From: an uncultured Candidatus Saccharibacteria bacterium | GTDB lineage: Bacteria > Patescibacteriota > Saccharimonadia > Saccharimonadales > Saccharimonadaceae | Length of the DNA stretch: 64,000 nucleotides | NCBI GenBank assembly: GCA_937898545.1 | Contig: CALEJV010000005.1 | Coordinates: forward strand, 199,447-263,446 | Direction: 5' to 3' | Shown: positions 32,662-41,340 of the stretch, one piece after another | Layout: the number at the start of each line of letters is the position of its first letter | Position numbering within the stretch: position 1 is the first letter of the stretch | The notes under the pieces: generated by a model | Databases searched by the model: none | What the model saw: the letters and a program-made list of their open reading frames with translations, nothing else | What the model was told of the DNA's origin: nothing | Position numbers and translations under genes: made by a program

Positions 32662-33672
32662 ATGACAAAACTGCTTATCACCGGTGGTGCGGGGTTCATT
32701 GGCTCGAACTTCGTGCATTATACCGTTCATCACAAGCCGGAATATGAAATCACTGTCGTCGATAAGATGACATATGCTGCGAACCCGCACAATCTTGATG
32801 GAGTGCGCGAGCAAATCACCTTCGTGCAGGGCGATATTTGCGATGCTGAGCTGATGGATCGCTTGATTGCCGAGACGGATATCGTTGTCCACTTTGCGGC
32901 GGAGAGTCATAACGATAACTCACTGCGCGACCCAAAGCCCTTCCTCGACACCAACGTGTATGGCACATACACTATCTTGCAAGCAGTGCGCAACCATGAC
33001 AAGCGTCTCCACCACATTAGCACCGATGAAGTGTTTGGCGATCTAGCGCTTGACGATCCAAACCGCTTTACTGAGGAGACGCCATACAATCCATCCAGTC
33101 CTTACTCGAGCACCAAGGCGTCGAGCGATATGCTGGTGCGCGCGTGGATCCGCAGCTTTGGTGTGAAGGCGACGATTAGCAACTGCTCTAATAACTACGG
33201 CCCTCGCCAGCACATCGAGAAGTTTATCCCACGGCAAATCACTAACATCCTGAGCGACATCAAACCAAAGCTCTATGGCACAGGCGAGCAGGTACGTGAC
33301 TGGATTCACGTTGATGACCACAACTCAGCAGTGCACTTGATTCTCGAGAAAGGCACGCTGGGCGACACCTACATCATTGGTGCAGATAACGATCACGTCA
33401 ATAACAAAGCAGTGATTGAGATGATCTGCGACTTAATGGGCAAAGGTAAGGACTGGTACGAGCATGTCAACGATCGCCCCGGCCACGACATGCGCTATGC
33501 GATGGACTCGAGCAAGCTGCGCCGCGAGCTCGGCTGGCAACCACAATATACCGACCAAGATGGCATGGCTAACGGCCTACGCCAAACCATTGAGTGGTAC
33601 ACTACCAACCGCGACTGGTGGCAAGCCCAAAAAGCCGCTGTAGAAGCAACCTACGCTAAGCAAGGACAATAA
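32662..33672 (+). CDS. rmlB: dTDP-glucose 4,6-dehydratase
   Basis: A 336-residue short-chain dehydrogenase-fold enzyme making dTDP-4-keto-6-deoxyglucose, the second step of dTDP-L-rhamnose synthesis. It has NAD-binding GGAGFIGSNF at the N-terminus, HFAAESHNDNS, the catalytic STDEVFG (Asp/Glu) motif, PYSSTKASSD with the YxxxK pair, and a C-terminal NDRPGHDMRYAMD. The open frame extends far upstream, but the promoter and leaderless spacing put the true start at 32662, and conservation begins exactly there. It is first of the run rmlB - NUDIX - rmlC - rmlD. Confidence 0.96.
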   Translation: MTKLLITGGAGFIGSNFVHYTVHHKPEYEITVVDKMTYAANPHNLDGVREQITFVQGDICDAELMDRLIAETDIVVHFAAESHNDNSLRDPKPFLDTNVYGTYTILQAVRNHDKRLHHISTDEVFGDLALDDPNRFTEETPYNPSSPYSSTKASSDMLVRAWIRSFGVKATISNCSNNYGPRQHIEKFIPRQITNILSDIKPKLYGTGEQVRDWIHVDDHNSAVHLILEKGTLGDTYIIGADNDHVNNKAVIEMICDLMGKGKDWYEHVNDRPGHDMRYAMDSSKLRRELGWQPQYTDQDGMANGLRQTIEWYTTNRDWWQAQKAAVEATYAKQGQ

Positions 33673-33676
33673 GCCA

Positions 33677-34225
33677 ATGCCTGACGCCCCCAGTAAAACT
33701 CGCGTGAGTAGCAAGATCGCCTATCAAAACCCCTGGATCACCATCCACGAAGACCAAACACGCGACCACGCAGGCAACCTGGGGGTATATGGCTATATGG
33801 AGTCGCGAAACTCGTGTATGGTCGTTGCCGTCGATGAGCATGAGCGCATCTACCTGGTGCACGGCTTCCGCTACCCCTCGCAGAGCTTTGGCTGGGAATT
33901 GCCTGGTGGCGGTGGTGACGGCGAAGATCTGCTCACTGCCTCCAAGCGTGAGCTAGAAGAAGAGACTGGTATCGTTGCCCAGTCGTGGGAAAAGCTCGGT
34001 GAATCATATGTATGCAACGGCCTAATGACAGAGAAAATGGCGGTGTGCTTGGCACGAGACCTGTCTTTTGGCGGCAACAAAGAACAATCAGATGAAGTAT
34101 TTAGCGATATGCGATTCTTTACCGACGAGGAGATCGACCAGCTTATTACCCAAGGCGATATTAACGACTGCCAGACATTAGCTGGCCTCCATTATTATCA
34201 TATATGGCGAAAGGAGAACGCATGA
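33677..34225 (+). CDS. NUDIX hydrolase in the rhamnose operon
   Basis: A 182-residue NUDIX protein resembling ADP-ribose pyrophosphatases. The Nudix box is complete: GGGGDGEDLLTASKREL followed by EEETGI (GX5EX7REUXEEXGU). Such enzymes cleave nucleoside diphosphates linked to another group, including nucleotide sugars. It starts four bases after rmlB and ends overlapping rmlC by four bases (ATGA), so it is made together with the rhamnose enzymes. A housekeeping role for the dTDP-sugar pool is possible but inferred from position only. Confidence 0.9.
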   Translation: MPDAPSKTRVSSKIAYQNPWITIHEDQTRDHAGNLGVYGYMESRNSCMVVAVDEHERIYLVHGFRYPSQSFGWELPGGGGDGEDLLTASKRELEEETGIVAQSWEKLGESYVCNGLMTEKMAVCLARDLSFGGNKEQSDEVFSDMRFFTDEEIDQLITQGDINDCQTLAGLHYYHIWRKENA

Positions 34226-34791
34226 ATTTCAACCCATCAAGCTACAACGACCTTACCGTGACTGAATCGCCAATTCCAGGGCTATTCGTCATTAAACTGC
34301 CCGTCCATGGTGACAACCGTGGGTGGTTCAAAGAAAATTACCAGAAGGAGAAGATGGAAGCGCTGGGACTACCTGCCTTTACCATTGTACAAAACAATAT
34401 CAGCTTCAATGACAAAGCTGGTGCAACACGTGGTCTACACGCCGAGCCCTGGAATAAGTTCATTAGTACCGCGAATGGCCGCGTGTTTGGTGCGTGGTGC
34501 GACGTGCGCCAAGGCCCAACCTTTGGCCGCACATTCTCTGTGGAGATTAATCCTGGCACAGCAGTGTTCGTACCCAAGGGCGTGGCAAATGGCTACCAGA
34601 CACTGGATGATAACGTGGCATATACCTACCTGGTTGATGCCCATTGGTCGCCAGAAGCACAGTATACTTTTGTTAATCTCTTCGACCCAGCGCTGGACAT
34701 TGCATGGCCACTCGGCAAAGATCAGGCGATCATCTCGCACAAAGATGCTGCACACCCCCTCCTGCGCGACGTACAGCCAATGGAATTATAA
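34222..34791 (+). CDS. rmlC: dTDP-4-dehydrorhamnose 3,5-epimerase
   Basis: A 189-residue cupin epimerase, third step to dTDP-L-rhamnose. Motifs: DNRGWFKENY near residue 35, QNNISFNDKAGATRGLHAEPW with the catalytic His, FGAWCDVRQGPTFG, and VPKGVANGYQTL, then AYTYLVDAHW. The start at 34222 follows AAAGGAG and overlaps the NUDIX stop. Compared with the common family motif RGLHFQ, the residues after His are AEP, a modest variation. Confidence 0.93.
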   Translation: MNFNPSSYNDLTVTESPIPGLFVIKLPVHGDNRGWFKENYQKEKMEALGLPAFTIVQNNISFNDKAGATRGLHAEPWNKFISTANGRVFGAWCDVRQGPTFGRTFSVEINPGTAVFVPKGVANGYQTLDDNVAYTYLVDAHWSPEAQYTFVNLFDPALDIAWPLGKDQAIISHKDAAHPLLRDVQPMEL

Positions 34792-34808
34792 GACGAAAGG
34801 AAGCTTGT

Positions 34809-35672
34809 ATGACAGATCACACCTCTACCCTCATCATTGGTGCCAACGGGCAATTGGCCAAGGCAATGCAGCGGCAATACCCTAGCGCTCGAGCGGTTGG
34901 GCATAATGAGCTCGACCTCTGCAACGCAGCAGCTATTGCAACCTTCGACTGGTCTGGCATTAAGACAATCATCAACACTGCTGCTTATACCAATGTTGAC
35001 GGCGCAGAAATAGCCGAAGGCCGCGCAGCAGCCTGGCGCATTAATGCCCAAGCGGTGGGACAGCTTGCTTGTATCTGCTCCGAGCGAAATATTACCTTGG
35101 TTCATGTGTCGAGCGATTATGTTTTTGATGGTGAGACAGCACCACACACCGAAGATGAGCTATTTAGCCCCTTAAGTGTCTATGGTGCATCCAAAGCAGC
35201 AGGCGACATTGCCGCGAGCACCACGCCACGGCACTATATTATCCGCACCAGCTGGGTGATCGGCGACGGTAAAAACTTCGTGACAACGATGCTTGGCTTG
35301 GCCGCAAAAAATATCGCACCAACAGTAGTAGCAGACCAAATCGGCCGTCTGAGCTTTACGCCAGAAATTGCACGGGCGATTGACTACTTAGTAGAGAACA
35401 AGGCACCATACGGTACCTACAATGTGACAAATAGCGGCCCATTAGCAAGCTGGGCAGACATCACGCGGCAGATCTTTGCCTTGGCAGGGCGTGATGACTT
35501 ACCAGTAACAGATACAACCACCGCCGAGTATTTTGCTAATAAGCCCGGCGTCGCACCACGGCCGCTCAATAGTGACCTCAGCCTTGATAAACTCCATGCG
35601 ACTGGCTTTGCCAGCCAAGACTGGCGCGAGGCACTACGCGAATATGTTACTCTAAATAACTCATTAAAGTAA
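34809..35672 (+). CDS. rmlD: dTDP-4-dehydrorhamnose reductase (copy 1)
   Basis: A 287-residue reductase completing dTDP-L-rhamnose. It has the nucleotide-binding GANGQLAKAM, NTAAYTNVDGAE, SSDYVFDG, and the catalytic YGASK (YxxxK), followed by RTSWVIGDGKNFVTTM. The start is the ATG at 34809 behind AAAGGAAG, 17 bases after rmlC. A second, clearly different copy lies at 40028-40885 on the other strand. Confidence 0.95.
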   Translation: MTDHTSTLIIGANGQLAKAMQRQYPSARAVGHNELDLCNAAAIATFDWSGIKTIINTAAYTNVDGAEIAEGRAAAWRINAQAVGQLACICSERNITLVHVSSDYVFDGETAPHTEDELFSPLSVYGASKAAGDIAASTTPRHYIIRTSWVIGDGKNFVTTMLGLAAKNIAPTVVADQIGRLSFTPEIARAIDYLVENKAPYGTYNVTNSGPLASWADITRQIFALAGRDDLPVTDTTTAEYFANKPGVAPRPLNSDLSLDKLHATGFASQDWREALREYVTLNNSLK

Positions 35673-35856
35673 CCCTTGACTACTTGTCATAGCTTTAGGG
35701 TATCATCTCACGACGTGAATAATTTTGTTTGACTTCGTGCATTATCTAGACTGACTCTTTCGTACACTGTTATATATTCCCATTATCTTCGGTATTATGG
35801 TACTATTACTTTATCTGGTATGATAAGTATATAGTTAGAACAAAGGAGTTTTACGT

Positions 35857-36708
35857 ATGAAAGGTATCATTTTGGCAGGTGGTTCGGGTTCGCGCCTGTG
35901 GCCGATTACTAAAGCAATTAGCAAACAGCTGATGCCTATTTATGACAAGCCAATGATCTATTACCCTCTCACCACGCTGATGCAAGCAGGGATTCGCGAC
36001 ATCCTCATCATCACTACCCCAGCTGATCAAGCAGGCTTCCAGCGCTTGCTTGGTGATGGTGCGCAGTGGGGTATCAATCTGCAATATGCCATTCAGCCCA
36101 GCCCCGATGGCTTGGCACAGGCATTTATCATTGGTGAGGAATTTATTGGTAACGACAAGGTGGCACTCGTCTTGGGTGACAACATCTTCTACGGCGCAGC
36201 GCTTGATGACTCGCTGCGCGCCTGTACCGACCCAGATGGCGGTGTGGTTTTCGCTTACAAAGTATCTGACCCAGAGCGGTATGGCGTTGTAGCCTTTGAC
36301 GATAACAATCATGCGGTGTCGATCGAAGAAAAGCCCGCCCAACCTAAGTCGAACTTCGCAGTGGTAGGGCTCTATTTCTACGACAATGATGTGGTAGAAA
36401 TTGCGAAGAATGTCCAGCCAAGCGACCGTGGAGAGTTAGAAATTACCTCTGTAAATGCTGAGTATCTGCGACGCGGCAAACTAAAAGTCCAGACACTAGA
36501 CAACGGCGATGTATGGCTTGATACTGGGACGATTAGTAGCCTAACCGATGCTGAGGACTTTGTGCGCGTTGTACAGAATCGCACTGGCCAAGTCGTTGGC
36601 AGCCCCGAAAAGACTGCGCACATCAACGGTTGGATCACCGACGAGCAGCTTGCCGAACTTGCTGCACCGTTAAAAAAATCAGGCTACGGAAATTACCTCT
36701 CGGCGTAG
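35857..36708 (+). CDS. rmlA: Glucose-1-phosphate thymidylyltransferase
   Basis: A 283-residue nucleotidyltransferase making dTDP-glucose, the first committed step to dTDP-L-rhamnose. It has the signature LAGGSGSRLWPITKAISKQ (split here: LAGGSGSRLWP and SKQLMPIYDKPMIYYPL), the metal-binding LGDNIFYG, and WLDTGT. Although first in the pathway it lies last in the cluster, 184 bases after rmlD, with its own AAAGGAG ribosome site and a possible -10 TATGAT (35819-35824). Confidence 0.96.
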   Translation: MKGIILAGGSGSRLWPITKAISKQLMPIYDKPMIYYPLTTLMQAGIRDILIITTPADQAGFQRLLGDGAQWGINLQYAIQPSPDGLAQAFIIGEEFIGNDKVALVLGDNIFYGAALDDSLRACTDPDGGVVFAYKVSDPERYGVVAFDDNNHAVSIEEKPAQPKSNFAVVGLYFYDNDVVEIAKNVQPSDRGELEITSVNAEYLRRGKLKVQTLDNGDVWLDTGTISSLTDAEDFVRVVQNRTGQVVGSPEKTAHINGWITDEQLAELAAPLKKSGYGNYLSA

Positions 36709-36714
36709 TATAAT
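36709..36714 (+). promoter_or_regulatory. -10 box before the GT2/DUF2304 genes
   Basis: TATAAT starting at the base after the rmlA stop codon, nine bases before the ATG at 36724; no Shine-Dalgarno site. Confidence 0.5.
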
Positions 36715-36723
36715 AATACCAAT

Positions 36724-37443
36724 ATGAAAACGAATACCAAGACAGTGTGTGTGATCGTCCCAGCCTACAACGAAGCGACGGTCATCAAGGACGTGATTAA
36801 ACAATCCAAGCGAGTCTTTGCCAAAGCCAAGGCAGCTGGCTATACGATCGACGTTGTGCTAGTAAATGATGGGTCGAAGGACGACACACTCACTCAAGCC
36901 AAAAAAGGCGGCGCCATCACGATCGATCATATCCTTAACTCTGGTGCGGGCGGCGCAACTTTAACTGGTCTATCGTATGCTCGGCAGCATGGATACGACA
37001 TTGCTGCTACGATGGATGCCGATGGCCAGCACGCGCCAGAGGATGTGTTGGCAGGTATCGCGCAGATCGATGAGCGCCAAGCTGATTTACTTATCGGTAG
37101 TCGTCTCATTGACAGCACCGGCATGTCCAAGACAAAAGTGCTCGGCAATAAAGGCTTGAGTCTCATCACCAAACTCTTATTTGGTATTAATGTGACAGAT
37201 TCACAGTCTGGCCTACGTATCTATTCGCGCCGCGCCATTGATAACCTCGACTGGAAGTCAACTGGTTACGAATTTTGCTCGGAGATGATCTGGCGTGCCA
37301 AGCAAGCGGGGATGACAATTGGTGAATATCCAATCAAGGCAATATACACCGACTACTCCCGTGCTAAAGGTCAAAACAACTGGAATGCCATCAATATCGT
37401 CAAACGCTTACTCAAACAACGCTTAACGGAGCTCTTCGAATGA
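36724..37443 (+). CDS. Family 2 glycosyltransferase (DPM1-like)
   Basis: A 239-residue GT-A glycosyltransferase resembling polyprenyl-phosphate mannose/glucose synthases: VIVPAYNEATVI, VLVNDGSKDDT, the metal-binding DADGQHAPED, and SGLRIYSRRA. No C-terminal membrane helix is present. It ends overlapping the DUF2304 gene by four bases; this pairing is common, and DUF2304 may supply the membrane part. It likely charges polyprenyl phosphate with a sugar for extracytoplasmic transfer. Confidence 0.9.
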   Translation: MKTNTKTVCVIVPAYNEATVIKDVIKQSKRVFAKAKAAGYTIDVVLVNDGSKDDTLTQAKKGGAITIDHILNSGAGGATLTGLSYARQHGYDIAATMDADGQHAPEDVLAGIAQIDERQADLLIGSRLIDSTGMSKTKVLGNKGLSLITKLLFGINVTDSQSGLRIYSRRAIDNLDWKSTGYEFCSEMIWRAKQAGMTIGEYPIKAIYTDYSRAKGQNNWNAINIVKRLLKQRLTELFE

Positions 37444-37799
37444 GATACTTTGCCCTTGTCTTGCTCAATGTACCAATTATTCTCTTGGCACTCGTCAATA
37501 TCATCACCCAATATAAATTACGCAAGATCACTATCACTCGTCTGCGCCACCAGGTGGTGATGTGGCTGGTGGTGATGGCAGTGCTGCTAAGCTGCTTCCC
37601 GCTGTATAATATTTCGATTGGCCACCCACCGTTTGATTCGTCGGAGTTAAGTTTGTTTGATATTGTCCAGACGACAGCGATCGTGTTACTCTTCTACATC
37701 GTCAACACGCAGCGCCAGCGGATCGATCAAAACGAACGCCGCGTGCGCGACCTCCATCAAGAATTGTCAATTAAACTCTCGGCTCATGACAAAAAATAA
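37440..37799 (+). CDS. DUF2304 membrane protein
   Basis: A 119-residue protein with three hydrophobic helices (about 4-22, 38-58, 72-90), the middle region SLFDIVQTTAIVLLFYI, and a charged coiled tail (QRQRIDQNERRVRDLHQEL). This is the DUF2304 pattern, typically next to a DPM1-like glycosyltransferase as here. The overlap of four bases upstream and 14 bases downstream makes a tightly coupled trio. Confidence 0.85.
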   Translation: MRYFALVLLNVPIILLALVNIITQYKLRKITITRLRHQVVMWLVVMAVLLSCFPLYNISIGHPPFDSSELSLFDIVQTTAIVLLFYIVNTQRQRIDQNERRVRDLHQELSIKLSAHDKK

Positions 37800-38601
37800 A
37801 TCACTCGATATCGTCATCCCTTACTGGGGCGAATTCGCTCTCCTCAAAGAAGCGGTTGACTCTGTCTTGGCTCAGACGAGCGACGACTGGCACCTAACCA
37901 TTCTTGATGACCACTACCCATCGACCGAAGCACGCGATTATTACACAAAACTCGCCGACCCACGCATCACCTATATCCGACACAAGAAAAACCTCGGCAT
38001 TACCAATAACTTCAACTTTGCCGTCCAGCACGTAACGGCACCGCACTGTATGATTGTGGGGTGTGATGATCGGCTCTTGCCGGAGTGCGTAGCAGTGGCA
38101 CTACAGACAATTGGTGAGGCAGATTTTTATCAGCCAGGAGTGCAAGTGATTAATGACAAGGGGCAGCCATATCTCCCACTGGTTGACCGCGTCAAGCGAT
38201 TTTTGCAGCCTCGCAAATCAGGGCTTTACTCAGGCGAAAAGCTCGCAACGTCTCTGAGTCATGGTGATTGGCTCTACTTCCCATCGATCGTTTGGAAGAC
38301 AGCGACGCTTAAGTGGTATTCCTTTGATGCAACATATACTATTTTAGAGGATCTTGTTTTGGTGTTTGACTTCATTCTTGATGGCGCAGTGCTTGCTTTT
38401 GATCAGACTGAGACATTCCAATACCGGCGCTTTGCCCAGTCGCTCTCAAGCAAAGAAAAGTCGAAGGATGGTGTGCGCTTTGCAGAAGAAAATGCAGTAT
38501 ATAATAGCTATGCTCAGCGTTTTGCATCGGTTGGCTGGCATAAAGCCGCTCGGGCAGCACGGCTCCATATTACATCGCGCATTCATCAGTTGTTGTCGTA
38601 G
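37786..38601 (+). CDS. Family 2 glycosyltransferase
   Basis: About 271 residues, GT-A fold: SLDIVIPYWGEFALL at the N-terminus, VDSVLAQTSDDWHLTILDD, the KNLGITNNFNFAVQH segment, and GCDDRLLPE in place of the usual DxD. It transfers a sugar during glycan assembly. The start is the ATG at 37786 inside the end of the DUF2304 gene (14-base overlap); an open frame continues upstream but lacks conservation. Confidence 0.85.
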   Translation: MTKNKSLDIVIPYWGEFALLKEAVDSVLAQTSDDWHLTILDDHYPSTEARDYYTKLADPRITYIRHKKNLGITNNFNFAVQHVTAPHCMIVGCDDRLLPECVAVALQTIGEADFYQPGVQVINDKGQPYLPLVDRVKRFLQPRKSGLYSGEKLATSLSHGDWLYFPSIVWKTATLKWYSFDATYTILEDLVLVFDFILDGAVLAFDQTETFQYRRFAQSLSSKEKSKDGVRFAEENAVYNSYAQRFASVGWHKAARAARLHITSRIHQLLS

Positions 38602-38937
38602 TTAATGTAATTTGAATATCCTCTCACCTCTATAAAAATAGGTTATTTTATGGTAAATTAGTGTCTCTTTGCTCTTGCATTACTGCATAGTAAAGCTTGA
38701 GAGTGACATTCATGAGCGGCAATTCGTTTACTATTCTTTTCTGTTAGCTAATCCTAGTTTCGTCACAGACGAGATCATGGATGCAAAAATTGGTTTTTAT
38801 TCTTTGTAAAACACTCTGGTTAAGTGTTGTTGCAGGACTTAAAAGAGCGTGCGTCTTGAATAAGATAAAGATGTGACAAGAGTGTGAAAAAAATGAACTC
38901 CTCTATATCAAGAAATATTGCTCCTTTGTGCTGCACG
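38602..38937. other. Gene-free convergent region
   Basis: About 340 bases between convergent glycosyltransferase genes. It is A+T-rich, without supported reading frames, repeats or RNA-like folds. The terminator of the minus-strand gene is at its right edge. Confidence 0.45.
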
Positions 38938-38968
38938 AAAAACCGGTTCAGTTTCCTTGAGCCGGGTT
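38938..38968 (-). terminator. Terminator of the GT8 gene
   Basis: On the minus strand AACCCGGCTCA pairs with TGAACCGGTT (one bulge) and runs into five T. It begins 15 bases past the GT8 stop. Confidence 0.65.
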
Positions 38969-38982
38969 ACTTCTTATATACT

Positions 38983-40011
38983 CTACCTTACGTTTGCTTC
39001 AGTCGTTTCGGTTTTCTCTTTATCGACCTCGGCAAACTTACGCTCCACCGCCATGATGTATAGCTGCATAAAGATTGGGCGAGGTAAGACATCATACAGA
39101 TACCACACCAGTGTTTTCTTGGCATGTGGAAGCTCGGTGTTTTTCCACGGAGTGAGTGCAAAATACTTTTGCCACAGCAGCCGGTTGGGGTGCTTGTTGC
39201 CAACTTCCCACGGTTTACCCTGAATGCCATAGAGCGAGTGAATAATCTTGGGGCTGTAGTAGTTGGTCATAATCTCGTCGTAACTATAGAAATATGGCTG
39301 CTTAAGGTTGTTAATGCGCAGCAAATCTTGCGGTCGATAGGCATAAAACGCACTGGAGAAATTATAGGCGATATCGAGCGTCTTGATCTGCCCGCGGAAC
39401 ATAACATTACAGAGGTCTTGATCGGCAATGACATAGTCGCTTTTCTTCGACAGGTGCTCAACGACTTGACTCGATACATCATCTTTGAGCCATTTTTTGT
39501 GATTGATAAGCATGATACCACAGTTGTAGTAGCCATCGGTAGGCTGGAGTCCAATCGTTGCTTTGTGCTGATTGGTGAGGGTGTCGTAGGCCAGTGCCAT
39601 GATATTTTTCTCAAAATCAAGCTCCAGCAAGCCATCAAGGGAGCTGGTAATGATCGTGTGCGGATTAAGGTAGAGTACGCGATCGGTCTTGATATCAAGA
39701 TCGGCTAGCGCCAGCATTTTAAGCCACGTCACATACACACCATGCCACGGCTTAACGCCTAGCTTCTGCAGTTTCTTGTGGTACGCGTTAGGGTTGATTA
39801 ATGTCAAATAGGCATTGGGGTATTTTTCAACCAACTTTTTGAGGCGATCTTTGCTTTGTTTACTCAGCTTATACCCACAATAAAAAATATGAATCTCGTC
39901 GAGTGTCTTATTGTTCTCGAGCAACGATGCAATCGAAATCGCACTGACAACTGCGTAGTTATCGTCACTTTGATACAAGACGTTTAAGATTTTCTTTTTG
40001 ACTCTGGGCAT
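38983..40011 (-). CDS. Family 8 glycosyltransferase with altered DxD motif
   Basis: A 342-residue GT8-like protein (LgtC/glycogenin family). It has the N-terminal DDNYAVVSAISIASLLENN, the acceptor/donor region around TWLKMLALADL, and the late YNCGIMLINHKKW and HSLYGIQGKPW motifs. The canonical metal-binding DxD (YLDADTIV type) is replaced by YLNPHTII, so a usual catalytic metal site is missing. It may use another metal arrangement or be inactive. It lies 16 bases after rmlD copy 2 and is probably co-transcribed; AAGGAG lies about 11 bases before the ATG. Confidence 0.85.
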   Translation of the reverse strand: MPRVKKKILNVLYQSDDNYAVVSAISIASLLENNKTLDEIHIFYCGYKLSKQSKDRLKKLVEKYPNAYLTLINPNAYHKKLQKLGVKPWHGVYVTWLKMLALADLDIKTDRVLYLNPHTIITSSLDGLLELDFEKNIMALAYDTLTNQHKATIGLQPTDGYYNCGIMLINHKKWLKDDVSSQVVEHLSKKSDYVIADQDLCNVMFRGQIKTLDIAYNFSSAFYAYRPQDLLRINNLKQPYFYSYDEIMTNYYSPKIIHSLYGIQGKPWEVGNKHPNRLLWQKYFALTPWKNTELPHAKKTLVWYLYDVLPRPIFMQLYIMAVERKFAEVDKEKTETTEANVR

Positions 40012-40027
40012 GGCCTGCCTCTCTCCT

Positions 40028-40885
40028 TTATTCCACCGCTGCTATGTTTTTTACGTAGTTTTCCAGTAATGGCTGGTAGCTCTCACTGATGAATCCGGTG
40101 TTGTGCAACTTCGACAAATTCATATCACTATACATTGGTCGAGGTGCAAACGGAATCTTGTCTTTACTATACTCTTGTGTTGACACTTTTACAACCCTAT
40201 CGCGATCGTGCCCTGCATATTCGAAGATATCCTCGGCAAGCTCTGCCCACGACTTGATTGGTCCGGAGTTAGAAACGTGATACAAACCATACTCAGCCTT
40301 GGTGTCTATCAAATGCTTGGTGGCACGCGCAATCTCCGATGCAAAGGTTGGCCGACCATATTGATCATCCACAACCTTGGGATTAATGCGCATGTCAGCC
40401 AGGCGCTTCATCGTCCGTGGGAAGTTGTGCCCATCACCAATCACCCACGAAACACGTAGCACATAATGACGTGGTGCAAGGCTAACCAGCAGATCCCCTG
40501 CTGCCTTGACGTCGCCATAGACCGACAGTGGTGAGAGCGATTCATCCTCACCATGGTTTTTGTTCGTCCCATCAAAGACATAGTCGGATGAATAGTGAAC
40601 CAATGTAATATCGTGCTCCAGCGCTACCTTGACGAGATTGCGCGGGCCAACAGCATTGACCTGCCAGGCTTTGGTGCGGCCTTCAATCGTTTCGGATCCA
40701 TCGGCATTAACGAACGCTGCCGCGTTGATAATAACATCCACACCCGACCAATCATACCCAAGCACCTGCTCTTCATCAGCAATGTCGAGCTGCTGGTGAC
40801 CCAGTGCCGTTGCCTTTGGATATATCTCCTGGAGCGCCCGCCCCACTTGGCCATTACAACCCAATATTACAATCCCCTTGCTCAT
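40028..40885 (-). CDS. dTDP-4-dehydrorhamnose reductase-like protein (copy 2)
   Basis: A 285-residue RmlD-family reductase: GCNGQVGRAL, NAAAFVNADGSE, SSDYVFDGT, YGDVKAAGD with the YxxxK pair, and RVSWVIGDGHNFPRTM. It is clearly diverged from the copy at 34809-35672 and paired with a GT8 gene instead of rmlC. It may make the same sugar under other control or a related 6-deoxy sugar. AAAGGAGG lies six bases before the ATG. Confidence 0.88.
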   Translation of the reverse strand: MSKGIVILGCNGQVGRALQEIYPKATALGHQQLDIADEEQVLGYDWSGVDVIINAAAFVNADGSETIEGRTKAWQVNAVGPRNLVKVALEHDITLVHYSSDYVFDGTNKNHGEDESLSPLSVYGDVKAAGDLLVSLAPRHYVLRVSWVIGDGHNFPRTMKRLADMRINPKVVDDQYGRPTFASEIARATKHLIDTKAEYGLYHVSNSGPIKSWAELAEDIFEYAGHDRDRVVKVSTQEYSKDKIPFAPRPMYSDMNLSKLHNTGFISESYQPLLENYVKNIAAVE

Positions 40886-41340
40886 ATACCCTCCTTTGTT
40901 TCCGCTATTATAGCACAGTTAGCGTAAGCTTTTTGAAATATCTGAAATCGCATGGTCGATGTAGGATAAAAAACACGCTGTTGAGCCATTTTACTACTGT
41001 TAAGCGCTCATATAGTCTCGCTCAATCCCACCCCCTTGGGGTATCATTGCAATCAATTTGCTACGTAGTGAGCTAGGAGAATCTGAATCTCACAGCCTCT
41101 CTTAGTGCTGGATTTTCTCCCGCACTTCACCTTGATGAGCTGTGAAATCAATCGTTACGATCAATTGCTGGCTCTGACACAAGGGGGGCCGGTGTCTCGT
41201 AGACATCGACCCTTTAGTGATCTATCGGAGAGGGTGTAGAAAGACAGAGCGTGAAGATTTTGCAATTTAGGTAGAGATGATGCAGGCCTGATACTCTCTT
41301 GTAAAAAGCCATAAGATTTACTTTGCAGCGGCAAACAATA
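40886..41340. other. Gene-free 455-base stretch, possibly structured
   Basis: The longest non-coding stretch in the window, between rmlD copy 2 and the flippase gene. No supported reading frame. It contains short inverted repeats (TGTCT-ACG-AGACA around 41190-41206; GGTGTC/GACACA nearby) and, at 41035-41055, CCCCTTGGGG followed by ATTGCAAT, loosely like the hairpin elements at 17401 and 31873. A structured RNA or decayed DNA are both possible; I recognise no RNA family. Confidence 0.4.
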
